Assembly (NCBI RefSeq): GCF_001418685.1
Contig: NZ_LIVM01000010.1
Location: forward strand, 1 to 64,000
From: Apibacter mensalis
GTDB taxonomy: Bacteria; Bacteroidota; Bacteroidia; Flavobacteriales; Weeksellaceae
Direction: 5' to 3'
DNA length: 64,000 nucleotides
The translations under genes and the position numbers were made by a program. Shown here piece by piece: positions 45,816 to 55,555 of the stretch (its first letter is position 1; each line of letters starts with the position of its first letter). The notes beneath the pieces are model-generated. The model did no database searches, was not told the origin of the DNA, and saw only the letters and a list, made by a program, of their open reading frames with translations.

Positions 45816-46910
45816 TTATAATTTTTCTATTTCATTTGCGGTAGGAAAATCATTACCGTTATATTTAGCAATGACTACTCCTCTTTTTAATACCATGAGT
45901 CCGGGATTACTTCTATTAATTGTTTTTAATGTTGTTTGATCTGTAATGCATGAAGATATAGGATTCAAAAATACTGGATCATTGGTTAGAATGGCAAATT
46001 TAAGTTTTTTCTCCTTTAATAGAAAAGTGATTTTTCTCAATTTAGCCCGTTCAATAATACTAAGTTTTTTTGAAAATGGTACTGTAATTATTACTATTTT
46101 ATCTTGATCTAATATTTCTTGAGTAATATCATTTCCTAAACACTCAATTGAAAAATCATGAACAGAAGATAATTTTGCCTTTTTTATAATTTTAGTTGAC
46201 GTATCGACAATTTTCCAGGTTAATGTATCTTTCCAAATTCCTGAACTAATATATTCATCAGAATTCATTTTTTTTATCTCATTAGTAGATAAATTCTTAA
46301 GCTTATAAATAATTATGTTTTGCTCCGGTTCTCCATCATTCATACCTTCTTTGAGATTTTTTCCAACAGCGTACGGTCTAAAATCTATAATTGGTAAATG
46401 AGCTATTCCTTGATAAACTGTCCATAAACATAATACTAAACCTATACTTATGATTATCCAATTAACTTTCAAAATAAATAAAGTATGTATGTATTTAAAA
46501 CCATAAACTAAGAATAAAATCATAAATAAGAGAACAATATCTTTCCAAAACGAAGTCCAGGGAGATAATTTGATTGCATCTCCAAAACAACCACAATCGG
46601 TAACTTTATGGAAATAGGCAGAATAAAAAGTTAAAAAAGAAAAGAAAATTATTAATAATAATAATGAAGTTAGTATAAATTTTCTCCAAACTCCTAATAG
46701 AAGAAATATCCCTAGCATTACTTCAAGAATAACAAAAAAAATAGACAATGGAAGTGCTAAATTGTGTAAGAAGCTTATATTAAAAACGCTCTCACCAAAA
46801 TATTCTTCTAATTTATATGAAAATCCAATAGGATCAATAGTTTTTACAAAACCGGAAATTATGAAAACTATTCCAACAACTACTCTAAAAAATTGAGTTA
46901 AAAATCTCAT
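45816..46910 (-). CDS. DoxX/MauE-like membrane protein with C-terminal soluble domain
   Basis: The 364-residue protein has four to five N-terminal helices (LTQFFRVVVGIVFIISGFVK, about 75-105 and onwards) typical of DoxX/MauE-like proteins: VFIISGFVKTIDP opens the family motif and VTDCGCFGD is the quinone-oxidoreductase-like Cys pair seen in this BT_3928-type family. The C-terminal half (about 190-360) is periplasmic or cytoplasmic with a thioredoxin-like feel but no CxxC. Function is unproven; oxidation of periplasmic thiols or electron transfer is suspected. It lies between DUF1599 and tpiA. Confidence 0.85.
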   Translation of the reverse strand: MRFLTQFFRVVVGIVFIISGFVKTIDPIGFSYKLEEYFGESVFNISFLHNLALPLSIFFVILEVMLGIFLLLGVWRKFILTSLLLLIIFFSFLTFYSAYFHKVTDCGCFGDAIKLSPWTSFWKDIVLLFMILFLVYGFKYIHTLFILKVNWIIISIGLVLCLWTVYQGIAHLPIIDFRPYAVGKNLKEGMNDGEPEQNIIIYKLKNLSTNEIKKMNSDEYISSGIWKDTLTWKIVDTSTKIIKKAKLSSVHDFSIECLGNDITQEILDQDKIVIITVPFSKKLSIIERAKLRKITFLLKEKKLKFAILTNDPVFLNPISSCITDQTTLKTINRSNPGLMVLKRGVVIAKYNGNDFPTANEIEKL

Positions 46911-46920
46911 GAAACAATAA

Positions 46921-47463
46921 TTATTTTTTTTCCTGATATAGAATTAAAGCAAAAACTGCATAATTTAAAATATCATAATAATTTGCGTCTAAACCTTCTG
47001 AAACTAAAGTTTTACCATCATTGTCTTCTATTTGTTTTATGCGTAACAATTTTTGCAAAATTAAATCCGTCATCGAACTTATCCTTATATCTCTCCAAGC
47101 CTCTCCATAATCATGATTTTTACGCATCATTAGGTTTTTAGCTTGACTAACCTTTTTATCGTATAGAGAAGCTGCTTCTTCTAAATTTAAATCCGGTTGT
47201 TCTGCAACACCATTTTCAAATTGAATTAAAGCTATGATTGAATAATTCACAATTGCCAAAAATTCTTCATCTATTCCTTCAGAAATTTTTTGATCTCCTT
47301 TTTCTTGAATAGTTCTGATTCGATTAGCTTTTATATATATCTGATCTGTTAATGAAGGTAATCGTAATATTCTCCAAGCCGATCCGTAATCAATCATTTT
47401 GTTTAAAAATAATTCCTTGCAAATTGAAATTATTAAATCAAATTGTTTTGAGGTTTTTTCCAT
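46921..47463 (-). CDS. DUF1599 protein with an internal duplication
   Basis: The 180-residue protein contains two copies of the same motif: MIDYGSAWRILRLPSLTDQI (about 22-41) and NHDYGEAWRDIRISSMTDLI (about 114-133), each followed by an I-x-x-I helix, a glycine turn (SEGIDE / SEGLDA) and a NYSIIALI / NYAVFALI helix. This is the DUF1599 domain layout, thought to be nucleotide-pyrophosphohydrolase-like (all-helical MazG-like) but unproven. It heads the operon with the DoxX-like gene and tpiA. Confidence 0.88.
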   Translation of the reverse strand: MEKTSKQFDLIISICKELFLNKMIDYGSAWRILRLPSLTDQIYIKANRIRTIQEKGDQKISEGIDEEFLAIVNYSIIALIQFENGVAEQPDLNLEEAASLYDKKVSQAKNLMMRKNHDYGEAWRDIRISSMTDLILQKLLRIKQIEDNDGKTLVSEGLDANYYDILNYAVFALILYQEKK

Positions 47464-47480
47464 TACTTACTTAATACATA

Positions 47481-47488
47481 CAAATGTA
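47481..47488 (-). promoter_or_regulatory. -7 box of the DUF1599-DoxX-tpiA operon
   Basis: TACATTTG on the minus strand, 17 bases before the DUF1599 start. It is embedded in the palindrome tacaaatgta (47479-47488). Confidence 0.5.
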
Positions 47489-48526
47489 CTATTTAACTAC
47501 ATATTTTCCTAAAGGTATCTTATCTAAAGTATATAATATGATAATTGAGATAAGTAATGTACATAAAGTAGTTACGGGAATCGAAAATAAAGGGTTAAAT
47601 GAATAAGCGCTTAAGCCCAATAGTTCCAGCAATGACATAATTAAAACATGTATTAAATAAATTCCGTAACTATATTCGCTTATGAAAGCTAAAATTTTAC
47701 TTTTTTTGTTGAATACCGGAATCAAGAAAAAAAGTAAGAAAACAGAAAGGGCTTGAAATAAATCCCAAGGCTTATATTGTTCTATATAAATATTATTCGT
47801 TTTTGATGTTATATACGTATCAAAACAAATCCCTAAATATGATAGTAAATATATGGTTATACATACATACAGGTAATATTTAACATTATATTCATATTTT
47901 CTTCTCACTAAATAATATCCCAATACTAAATAGCCTAAGAATTCTGAATAAAGTTTAATATAATTAACTAAATAAACGCTACCAAAGAAGGTATAAAATA
48001 TTAAAAATATTAAAAAACAAACTACTATGAAATATAATTGTTGTCTTGGATTACTATCTAAAACCCACTGATTAATAATAGGATATAATAGATAAATTCT
48101 TATAATCATGTAAATATACCACATATGATAACTAGCACCCGAAACTAATTCTAGATATGTGAAATCAATTACAAATTTAAATTCCAGATCCATATGATCT
48201 TTATAATGAATACCTACTATTTTAAAGAAAATATATATTAAGCTCCAAAACAAAAAAGGAATTAAAATTCTTGATAATTTTTTGGTAAAATGCTTAAAAG
48301 TGTATTGCTTTCCCAATGATAATAATCCAGTCATCATTACAAATACCGGTACACCAAACCTAGCTATGTTGATATAAAAGTTTGATATCCACCAATTTTT
48401 AATTGGAATATTTCCATAATGATGGCTCATTCTGGCAGCCACATGCAATAAAACAATCCCTATAGCCGAAATAGCCCTAAGATTATCTATCCATATGATA
48501 TTATTTTTATTTGTAGATTTTTTCAT
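47489..48526 (-). CDS. Membrane acyltransferase, acyltransferase_3 family
   Basis: The 345-residue protein has about ten membrane helices. It opens with NLRAISAIGIVLLHVAARMS, whose His lies in the catalytic R-x(10)-H pattern of acyltransferase_3 (OafA/WecH-like). The end of the protein contains SEYSYGIYLIHVLIM, another family signature. Such enzymes acetylate or succinylate surface sugars on the periplasmic side; the acceptor is unknown. It has its own -7 box at 48538-48545 and lies upstream of the DUF1599 operon in the same direction, with its stop close to that operon's -7 box. Confidence 0.9.
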   Translation of the reverse strand: MKKSTNKNNIIWIDNLRAISAIGIVLLHVAARMSHHYGNIPIKNWWISNFYINIARFGVPVFVMMTGLLSLGKQYTFKHFTKKLSRILIPFLFWSLIYIFFKIVGIHYKDHMDLEFKFVIDFTYLELVSGASYHMWYIYMIIRIYLLYPIINQWVLDSNPRQQLYFIVVCFLIFLIFYTFFGSVYLVNYIKLYSEFLGYLVLGYYLVRRKYEYNVKYYLYVCITIYLLSYLGICFDTYITSKTNNIYIEQYKPWDLFQALSVFLLFFLIPVFNKKSKILAFISEYSYGIYLIHVLIMSLLELLGLSAYSFNPLFSIPVTTLCTLLISIIILYTLDKIPLGKYVVK

Positions 48527-49004
48527 TTAATCCAAGGCAAAAATAAGTTAATTTTAGTTACTATATCTTTTTATTTATAGTTATACACTATATCATGATA
48601 GTTTAATGATATGAAAGAATTTTATCATTTTATCGTTAGGTTTAAAAGCTGAATTAAAAATTTATTGGTCTATCATTTCAATAAATTGTTACAGATCTAT
48701 TTTATTATATTAATTTAAAAAAATTAAATACAAATTTATAATAATGATATTAATTATTTATCAAATAAATAATATAGTATTGAGATTTTAAACTATAATA
48801 ATATAAAAATTTAAAATATTACTTTAAGAATTAACTTTAATAACATTTAAATTTCAGTTGATTTTATTTGCTCAAGAAAATATATTCTTCCATATATAGT
48901 TTAATAAATAGATGTAAAATATAATTGTTGCAATTAAACTATATAACTATCTTAATAAAAATACATTATTTATTTTTTTAATTTTACAGCTTCAAATAGC
49001 ATAT
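48527..49004. other. Divergent AT-rich spacer
   Basis: About 480 bases between the acyltransferase gene and folP. The acyltransferase -7 box is at 48538-48545. No promoter for folP matches exactly. No coding remnant seen. Confidence 0.5.
48538..48545 (-). promoter_or_regulatory. -7 box of the acyltransferase gene
   Basis: TATTTTTG on the minus strand, 11 bases before the start codon. Confidence 0.45.
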
Positions 49005-49826
49005 ATGACAATCAATATAAATGGAGATTTGATCGATTTTAAAGAACCTAAAATAATCGGAATACTTAATGTTACTCAAGATTCTTTTTATGATGGTGGA
49101 AAATATTCCACTATTGATAAAGCTTTAAAGCATACAGAAAAATTAATTGATGAAGGTGCTGATTTTATTGATATTGGTGGGCAATCGACGCGTCCGAACT
49201 CTCAATTATTATCTGATGAAATTGAATTAAATACGGTTATACCGGTAATTAAAGCGATAAAAAAAGAATTTCCTTTCGTGAAATTATCAATTGATACTTT
49301 TTGGTCTAAAGTTGCTTTAGAAAGTGTAAATGAAGGGGTTGGCATGATTAACGATATTTCGGGCGGAACTTTGGACAAAAAAATGTTTGAAACCATAGGA
49401 AAGCTTAAAGTTCCTTATGTCTTAATGCATATGAGAGGAACTCCACAAACCATGGGAAATTATACAGACTATGAAAACTTAATAATTGATATCAATTACT
49501 ATTTTTCTAAAAAAATTAATGAGTTGAAAGAATTTGGGGTAAACGATATTTTGTTAGATCCCGGGTTTGGATTCAGTAAAACTTTAGAACAAAATTATAA
49601 CTTACTAAAAAACATGGATAAGTTCAAGATATTTAATCTACCTTTATATATTGGAATATCAAGAAAGAGTATGATTTATAAATGCTTGGAAATTTCTGCT
49701 GATGATGCGTTAATAGGTACTTCTGCACTGAATTTATATGCATTGCAAAAAGGTGCTCAAATGTTGCGTGTACACGATGTAAAAGAAGCAAAACAAATGG
49801 TCAAACTATGGAAAATGTTAAATTAA
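49005..49826 (+). CDS. folP: Dihydropteroate synthase
   Basis: The 273-residue TIM-barrel enzyme has the pterin-binding motifs IGILNVTQDSFYDGG (N-terminal loop), IDIGGQSTRPNS, DTFWSKVALESV and DPGFGFSK, with the C-terminal LRVHDVKEAK. It joins p-aminobenzoate to dihydropterin pyrophosphate in folate synthesis and is the sulfonamide target. serB follows 33 bases later in the same direction, probably on the same mRNA. Confidence 0.96.
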   Translation: MTININGDLIDFKEPKIIGILNVTQDSFYDGGKYSTIDKALKHTEKLIDEGADFIDIGGQSTRPNSQLLSDEIELNTVIPVIKAIKKEFPFVKLSIDTFWSKVALESVNEGVGMINDISGGTLDKKMFETIGKLKVPYVLMHMRGTPQTMGNYTDYENLIIDINYYFSKKINELKEFGVNDILLDPGFGFSKTLEQNYNLLKNMDKFKIFNLPLYIGISRKSMIYKCLEISADDALIGTSALNLYALQKGAQMLRVHDVKEAKQMVKLWKMLN

Positions 49827-49859
49827 TTGTAAAATAGTTTTAAAAACTTAATTTTTCAT

Positions 49860-51092
49860 ATGAAAAATTCATCAGAAATAATTTTAGTAAGCATTTCAGG
49901 AGTTGATAAGCCAGGAATAACTACTGCAATAACTCAAATCTTAGGAAAATATAATGCAAAAATACTTGACATTGGTCAAGCCAATATTCATCATTCACTT
50001 TCACTAGCCATAATCTTTATGTCTGAAAATGGCAGCTCCGGAAATATTTTAAAAGATATATTATTGAAGGCCAATACATTGGAGATTAATGTTAGGTTTT
50101 CTGCCCTAACTAAAGAAGAATACAGTAATTGGGTAAAAGTCCAAGGTAAAAATAGATATATAATTAATATTCTCGGTAAAGAAATCAGTGCACAACAAAT
50201 TTCGAAAGTATCAAAAGTCTTACTGGATTTTAAACTTAATATTGAACGGATTATACGTCTAACTCAACGTATTCCCTTAGATCGAAATATAGATCGAACC
50301 TGTTTTGAATTTGCTGTGAGGGGTAATATATTTAATATAAAAGAAATACAAAATAAATTCTTATCCTTATCATCCGATTTAAATATTGATATTGCTTTAC
50401 AGGAAGAGAACAGATATAGAAGGATGAGACGTTTAATTTGCTTTGACATGGACTCTACCTTAATTCAAACAGAAGTTATTGATGAGCTTGCAATTAAAGC
50501 GGGTGTAGGTAGTGAAGTAAAGGCAATAACTGAATCAGCTATGAATGGAGAAATAGATTTTTCTGAAAGTTTTAAAAAAAGAATTAAGTTATTAAAAGGC
50601 TTGGATGAAATCGTTTTAAGAGAAATAGCGGATAATTTACCTATTACTGAAGGCCTTGAAAGATTAATGGGAGTCCTTAAAAAAAGTGGATTTAAAACGG
50701 CTATCATTTCCGGTGGATTTACCTATTTCGGAGATTATCTTAAGGAAAAATTCGGATTTGATTATGTATTTGCTAATAAATTGGAAATCATAGATGGAAA
50801 ATTAACAGGTAATTACATAGGAGACATTGTAGATGGAAAGAAAAAAGCTGAATATTTAAAATTAATTTCAACTTTTGAAAATATAGATATACAACAAACT
50901 GTTGCAGTAGGCGACGGTGCCAATGATTTGCCTATGCTATCCATAGCAGGACTAGGAATTGCATTTCATGCAAAGCCAACAGTTAAACAAAATGCAAATC
51001 ATTCCTTATCTACTATAGGATTAGATGGAATTTTATATTTCTTAGGTTATAAAGATTCTTCTGAAGATATTGAAATGACAACTATATCCTAA
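49860..51092 (+). CDS. serB: Phosphoserine phosphatase with N-terminal ACT domains
   Basis: The 410-residue protein starts with an ACT region (EIILVSISGVDKPGITTAIT; a second ACT-like repeat around residues 95-185) and ends in a HAD phosphatase: nucleophile motif CFDMDSTLIQTEVIDELA (D196, D198), motif II AIISGGFTYF, and motif III VGDGANDLPML. It hydrolyses phosphoserine in serine synthesis; ACT domains usually bind an amino acid as an allosteric signal. The length and the double ACT arrangement are normal for Bacteroidota. Confidence 0.95.
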   Translation: MKNSSEIILVSISGVDKPGITTAITQILGKYNAKILDIGQANIHHSLSLAIIFMSENGSSGNILKDILLKANTLEINVRFSALTKEEYSNWVKVQGKNRYIINILGKEISAQQISKVSKVLLDFKLNIERIIRLTQRIPLDRNIDRTCFEFAVRGNIFNIKEIQNKFLSLSSDLNIDIALQEENRYRRMRRLICFDMDSTLIQTEVIDELAIKAGVGSEVKAITESAMNGEIDFSESFKKRIKLLKGLDEIVLREIADNLPITEGLERLMGVLKKSGFKTAIISGGFTYFGDYLKEKFGFDYVFANKLEIIDGKLTGNYIGDIVDGKKKAEYLKLISTFENIDIQQTVAVGDGANDLPMLSIAGLGIAFHAKPTVKQNANHSLSTIGLDGILYFLGYKDSSEDIEMTTIS

Positions 51093-51166
51093 AACCAGAA
51101 TTAACTCTAAGGCTTAATAAAATCAGTTTGTTTTGTATTTACTTACTGTAAAAATTATTTGATTCT

Positions 51167-52507
51167 TTAAAATGAATTGGCTGCAATAGCAGATCGTACC
51201 CGTACATTTCCTAAAGAATCAAGTTTTTCAAGATATACTTCCTCTAGTTGGTTAATAAGTTTTGGATTGTAGGGTTGACAAACACGTACGTAGTTTTCGG
51301 TATATCCGTACATCATTCCATTTTTGTTCTCATGCTCCCAAAGAACTTTTTTAATTTTTCCCAACTGGGATTCGTAAAATGCGTATCGTTTTTTTTCTGA
51401 TAGAATTTTCAACATCTTGTTTCTTTTCTTTCTTTCAGAATAAGAAACTGTATCTCCCATAAGAATAGCTTCTGTATTATCCCTCTCCGAATAAGTAAAA
51501 ACATGAAAATAGCTGACAGGCAGTTTATGTAAAAAATTATAAGTCTCCAAAAACTTTTCTTCTGTTTCTCCCGGAAAACCAACAATTACATCTACTCCTA
51601 TACAAGCATCATCTAGTACCGAATGTATTTTATAAATTCTTTCACTGTATAAATGCGTCAAATATCTACGCTTCATTTTCTTCAACAAATCATCGCTTCC
51701 GGATTGTAAAGGAATATGAAAATGAGGAACAAAAATATTTGAATCAGCTACATATTCAATAATTTCATCTTTAAGCAAATTCGGTTCAATCGAAGAAATT
51801 CGTATTCGCTCAATAGCATCTACCTTATCTAAACTTTGAATTAACTCTAAAAATGTATGTTGGTGTTTTTTATTGCCAAACTCCCCTTTTCCGTAATCGC
51901 CTATATTAACTCCTGTTAGTACAATCTCTTTAATTCCTTTTTTAGAAATTTCTTCCGCTTGTTTTATAATATTACCAAGCTCTGCAGATCGTGAAATACC
52001 TCTTGCTAAAGGAATTGTACAATAAGTACACTTATAATCACAACCATCTTGAACTTTTAAAAATGCGCGGGTTCTGTCTCCAATAGAATAAGAACCGACA
52101 AAAAAATCTGCTTGATCTATTTCACAAGAATGAACTTTTACACCTGAATCTTTTTTAAGGTCCATGATATACTTATGTATATTAAATTTTTCCTTAGCTC
52201 CCAATATTAAATCCACTCCATCAATCTTACTAATTTCATCCGGTTTTAATTGAGCATAACAACCAATTATACAAATTAGCGCATCAGGATTTAAATTCAA
52301 TGCTCTTTTAACTATAGTTTTACATTCCTTATCTGCATTATCGGTTACAGAACAAGTATTGATAATATAAACATCTGCCGTTTCATTAAAAGATACCTTT
52401 ACAAATCCTTCCTCAGTTAATTGTCTGGCAATGGTAGAGGTTTCAGCAAAATTTAATTTACATCCTATGGTATGAAAAGCTACTGATTTACTGATTTCTT
52501 TTAGCAT
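51167..52507 (-). CDS. mtaB: tRNA N6-threonylcarbamoyladenosine methylthiotransferase MtaB
   Basis: The 446-residue radical-SAM enzyme has the UPF0004 N-terminal cluster cysteines C16, C52 and C83 and the radical-SAM C156-x3-C160-x2-C163 (CDYKCTYC), followed by a TRAM-like end. Motifs FHTIGCKLN, INTCSVT and IPLQSGSD are those of MiaB/MtaB proteins, and FHTIGCKLNFAE is characteristic of MtaB. It adds a methylthio group to t6A37 of tRNAs reading ANN codons. Convergent with serB. The start is 4 bases from a -7 box. Confidence 0.93.
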   Translation of the reverse strand: MLKEISKSVAFHTIGCKLNFAETSTIARQLTEEGFVKVSFNETADVYIINTCSVTDNADKECKTIVKRALNLNPDALICIIGCYAQLKPDEISKIDGVDLILGAKEKFNIHKYIMDLKKDSGVKVHSCEIDQADFFVGSYSIGDRTRAFLKVQDGCDYKCTYCTIPLARGISRSAELGNIIKQAEEISKKGIKEIVLTGVNIGDYGKGEFGNKKHQHTFLELIQSLDKVDAIERIRISSIEPNLLKDEIIEYVADSNIFVPHFHIPLQSGSDDLLKKMKRRYLTHLYSERIYKIHSVLDDACIGVDVIVGFPGETEEKFLETYNFLHKLPVSYFHVFTYSERDNTEAILMGDTVSYSERKKRNKMLKILSEKKRYAFYESQLGKIKKVLWEHENKNGMMYGYTENYVRVCQPYNPKLINQLEEVYLEKLDSLGNVRVRSAIAANSF

Positions 52508-52511
52508 AATG

Positions 52512-52519
52512 CAAAATTA
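52512..52519 (-). promoter_or_regulatory. -7 box of mtaB
   Basis: TAATTTTG on the minus strand; only 4 bases separate it from the ATG, so a leaderless mRNA is predicted. Confidence 0.45.
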
Positions 52520-52635
52520 CATATTTAATTTATTTACTGAAATTAATATAATTAGTATTAAATGAACTTTATGATTTTATTAAAAATTCCCCAATTAAAA
52601 AATAATCAGGGAATTAAATAAATTCAAATATTTTT

Positions 52636-53370
52636 CTAATTGTTAAATATAGTTCTTCCGTTTAATGGTTGAAGAGGCCTGTTATTCGTTTTAGGTAAAT
52701 GATATTTTATTTCATCGATTTCATCTTCACTCATAGTGATCGGGTTTTTAAAAACTATCCATGTAACATTTTCTGCACATGGAGGCGTTGTTAAAGATCC
52801 CAAATAGGTAAAATAGGATTTATCTTTAGGATATAAATTTTCAGGATTGAATTTTATAATTGTTTTAATTTTTCCTACTCCTTTTAACGTTTTGAAAATT
52901 TCGAGTTTTTCAAAATATGAATTTAGATTTCCTTCTTTTACTAACACACCAATAACCAACACAGAACCATCATTTGCTTTATGTACAAAATGTAATTCAA
53001 GCGGATATCTTACTCTATCAATAGTATGTTCAGATTCTTCATGAGCATGAAATTGTACCAAAGTATAAACTTTATTATTATACGTAATGGTGCTTCCGGA
53101 TTTAAAATCAAATTGAAGAGAATGTCCATTATCTTCTATATCCTCAATTTCACCTGTTCCGTAATTAAATAGTATAGGGGGTAAATCTTTTTTATACTTC
53201 GATTTTGAAATGTTAATTGGTGATTGATATTTACCGATACCACATTGTTTGCCTTCTTCCAATTCTCCCCAATGTTCCGGAGATGATTCTCCCTCATACC
53301 CCCAATGATGATTTTGAGAATAGCTCATGGTTGCAACCAATATACTTAAAAATAAACATGCTTTTTTCAT
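52636..53370 (-). CDS. Periplasmic alpha-class carbonic anhydrase
   Basis: The 244-residue protein has a signal peptide (MKKACLFLSILVATMSYSQ) and the alpha-class zinc ligands H108 and H110 (VQFHAHEES) and H127 (LELHFVH). The SEHTID and LTTPPCAENVTW motifs agree with the family. It hydrates CO2 in the periplasm and helps with pH or bicarbonate supply. Two cysteines (C43 and the one in PPCAENV) correspond to the usual disulfide pair. It has its own -7 box (53396-53403) and no operon partner. Confidence 0.94.
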   Translation of the reverse strand: MKKACLFLSILVATMSYSQNHHWGYEGESSPEHWGELEEGKQCGIGKYQSPINISKSKYKKDLPPILFNYGTGEIEDIEDNGHSLQFDFKSGSTITYNNKVYTLVQFHAHEESEHTIDRVRYPLELHFVHKANDGSVLVIGVLVKEGNLNSYFEKLEIFKTLKGVGKIKTIIKFNPENLYPKDKSYFTYLGSLTTPPCAENVTWIVFKNPITMSEDEIDEIKYHLPKTNNRPLQPLNGRTIFNN

Positions 53371-54046
53371 TGTTTTTATTAATTATAATTTAATACAAAA
53401 TTATCTATCTATCAAACAATATAAATGTTAAATTTTTGTTAATTAAAAAAATTGGGCTATTTTTTATAAAGTAATAATTATAAATAATAATTTATTAATT
53501 TACGATCATCCGAGCTAAACTTACAGTTATTTTTTTAATTAAAATTTCATTCATGGCTAAATCTATTGATTTAAGACCTTAAAACCTAACACCAATAAGA
53601 ATTCGTTTAGTTTTTTTGCTTTTTACTTTTCACTAGTGATATGTTTTACAGCTGATGCAGTTAAATCTTAAGATTTAAAAAATTATTAAAATTAAAAGAA
53701 GTTTTCTCGGGAAATATACTAGTAATGCTTCCGGATAAGACAAATTTTAAGGATGAGCTTATCTGGGTTTTTAATATCTTAAATAAGTAGTACAAAAATT
53801 TAAAGGCTTCCTTATCTTGCTATACGTTAAGTTTAATATTAATCGGATATTTTATATATAGGATTTTTATTAAGTCTCTCTAATTATAGGTTATATGTCA
53901 GATTTTCATTTGTATCGATATTAGGGATTTCCATCATTTTACTCTCATCTAATTTAAAAGTTATCAAATAATAAAATTTTAATTTGTTAATTTATATAAA
54001 ATATATAAATTTTATACTAAATTAATTACAATTGAATTGAAAGATT
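53371..54046. other. 680-base gene-free stretch with possible coding remnant
   Basis: Contains the carbonic anhydrase -7 box at its left end. Plus-strand sequence around 53698-53790 reads KEVFSGNILVMLPDKTNF and onwards to a TAA/TAG cluster, with preserved codon-like spacing; it looks like a dead gene but I cannot identify it. Nothing else is seen. Confidence 0.4.
53396..53403 (-). promoter_or_regulatory. -7 box of the carbonic anhydrase gene
   Basis: TAATTTTG on the minus strand, 25 bases before the start codon. No clear -33 TTG at normal spacing. Confidence 0.45.
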
Positions 54047-54910
54047 TTATTTTTTATACTTTTGAATTGTATAAATGAATAAAGCTAGGTAATATCTAGT
54101 TTTTAATCCTAATAGTAAAAAAATATAAATTATATAAGGCTTTTTAAAATATTTTCTTACAAAGATTTCCATTGCATTAAAAAAATTCTTGTAATAAAGT
54201 TTATCTTTATTAGTTGCCGCCCCTTTATAATGGATAATGGAAGTTTTTCCGTAATAATAGTTTTTATAACCGCTTTTTAAAATAGTATAGCTTAAATCTA
54301 TATCTTCACCATACATAAAATAAGATTCATCAAAGCCTCCTACTTCTGTATATATTTTTTTGGTAGTAAGGAGAAAACATCCTGTTAAAACCTCAACTTT
54401 ACCTATCTCGAATTCTCCAAGAATGGTATTGTAATATCCTGATAATTGTCTATTTTTTTTTAATGAAACTATTTGAGAAAATAATTTATTAAATGCATTC
54501 TTAGGATTGGGCAAATTTCTTTTGGATTCAGGACGATAATTATTATCAATATCAACTATTCTGACCCCTAAGGCTCCGAAATTTTTTGCACTTTGTGCAA
54601 AAGGTATAATTTTTTCAAAAATATCCGGGGGGATTATGGTATCCGGGTTTAATATAAGAGTATATTCTCCTGAAGATTGCATAACTCCTATATTATTTGC
54701 TTTAGAAAAACCTAAATTAGTGGTATTTTGAATCCATTTTACCTGAGGAAATAATTCAGATATCAATTCTTGACTGCCATCTAAAGAATTATTATCAACT
54801 ACAATAATTTCAGCATCAATATTTTTAATTGCATATAAACAACTTTGTATACAATCTTTCAAAAATTTTTTTACCTTATAATTAACAACAATTATGGAAA
54901 GTTGTTTCAT
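54047..54910 (-). CDS. Glycosyltransferase family 2
   Basis: The 287-residue protein has the GT-A fold: LSIIVVNYKVKKFLKDCI at the start, EIIVVDNNSLDGSQE, TLILNPDTIIPP (the D-x-D-like metal site) and a later GGFDESYFMYGEDIDLSYT, where E-D is the catalytic motif. A hydrophobic C-terminus (YIIYIFLLLGLKTRYYLALFI) anchors it at the membrane. This subgroup often adds rhamnose or other sugars to surface polysaccharides. It is 6 bases downstream of recR, so both are one transcript. Confidence 0.92.
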   Translation of the reverse strand: MKQLSIIVVNYKVKKFLKDCIQSCLYAIKNIDAEIIVVDNNSLDGSQELISELFPQVKWIQNTTNLGFSKANNIGVMQSSGEYTLILNPDTIIPPDIFEKIIPFAQSAKNFGALGVRIVDIDNNYRPESKRNLPNPKNAFNKLFSQIVSLKKNRQLSGYYNTILGEFEIGKVEVLTGCFLLTTKKIYTEVGGFDESYFMYGEDIDLSYTILKSGYKNYYYGKTSIIHYKGAATNKDKLYYKNFFNAMEIFVRKYFKKPYIIYIFLLLGLKTRYYLALFIYTIQKYKK

Positions 54911-54916
54911 TAAATT

Positions 54917-55531
54917 TTATTTATGACCTTGATCGTAAGGAACTCTATTTTGTAAAGAACGTATCAAAGTTAATTCATCTGTATATTCAAGTTCGTCTCC
55001 CACTCCAATACCTCTGGCAATGGTTGTAAATGTTATTTGTGTATCATTCAAAACTTTATATAAATAAAACATAGTAGTATCTCCTTCAATGGTTGCGCTT
55101 AAAGCAAATATAATTTCATCTATATTTTGCTCTTTGACTCTCTCTACTAACGGATTAATACACAAATCGGTCACGCTAACTCCTTCCATAGGAGAAATTC
55201 TTCCACCCAATACATGATATTTTCCGTTATATTGTTGGGTGCTTTCTATTGCCATTACATCTCTTAAATCTTCAACGACGCATATAATTTTTTCATTACG
55301 ATACGGATTTGCACAAATTGTGCAAATCTCTGTATCAGATAGATTATTACATTTTTTGCAATGTTTTATTTCATGAACCAACTGTATAATAGATTTCGAT
55401 AAATTATCTGCCTGAGTTTTAGGTACATCTAATAAATGCAGTGCTAAACGAAGAGCAGTTCTTTTTCCAATACCCGGAAGTTGTGAGATTTCTTCTACTG
55501 CTTTTTCTAAAATTTTGCTGGGATAATTCAT
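54917..55531 (-). CDS. recR: Recombination protein RecR
   Basis: The 204-residue protein has an N-terminal helix-hairpin-helix ([20 protein letters not shown]), a zinc finger with C58, C61, C70 and C73, the Toprim domain beginning [14 protein letters not shown], and the Walker-like C-terminal [10 protein letters not shown]. It works with RecO and RecF to load RecA on gapped DNA. It is the first gene of a pair with the glycosyltransferase and follows trxB by 24 bases. Confidence 0.97.
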   Translation of the reverse strand: MNYPSKILEKAVEEISQLPGIGKRTALRLALHLLDVPKTQADNLSKSIIQLVHEIKHCKKCNNLSDTEICTICANPYRNEKIICVVEDLRDVMAIESTQQYNGKYHVLGGRISPMEGVSVTDLCINPLVERVKEQNIDEIIFALSATIEGDTTMFYLYKVLNDTQITFTTIARGIGVGDELEYTDELTLIRSLQNRVPYDQGHK

Positions 55532-55555
55532 ACTATGATAGATGAATAATATAAA

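Noticed and set aside
52585-52615. Terminator after the carbonic anhydrase gene
   Set aside because: The stem (aattccc/gggaatt) is short with a long loop and no T-run, so I do not list it.
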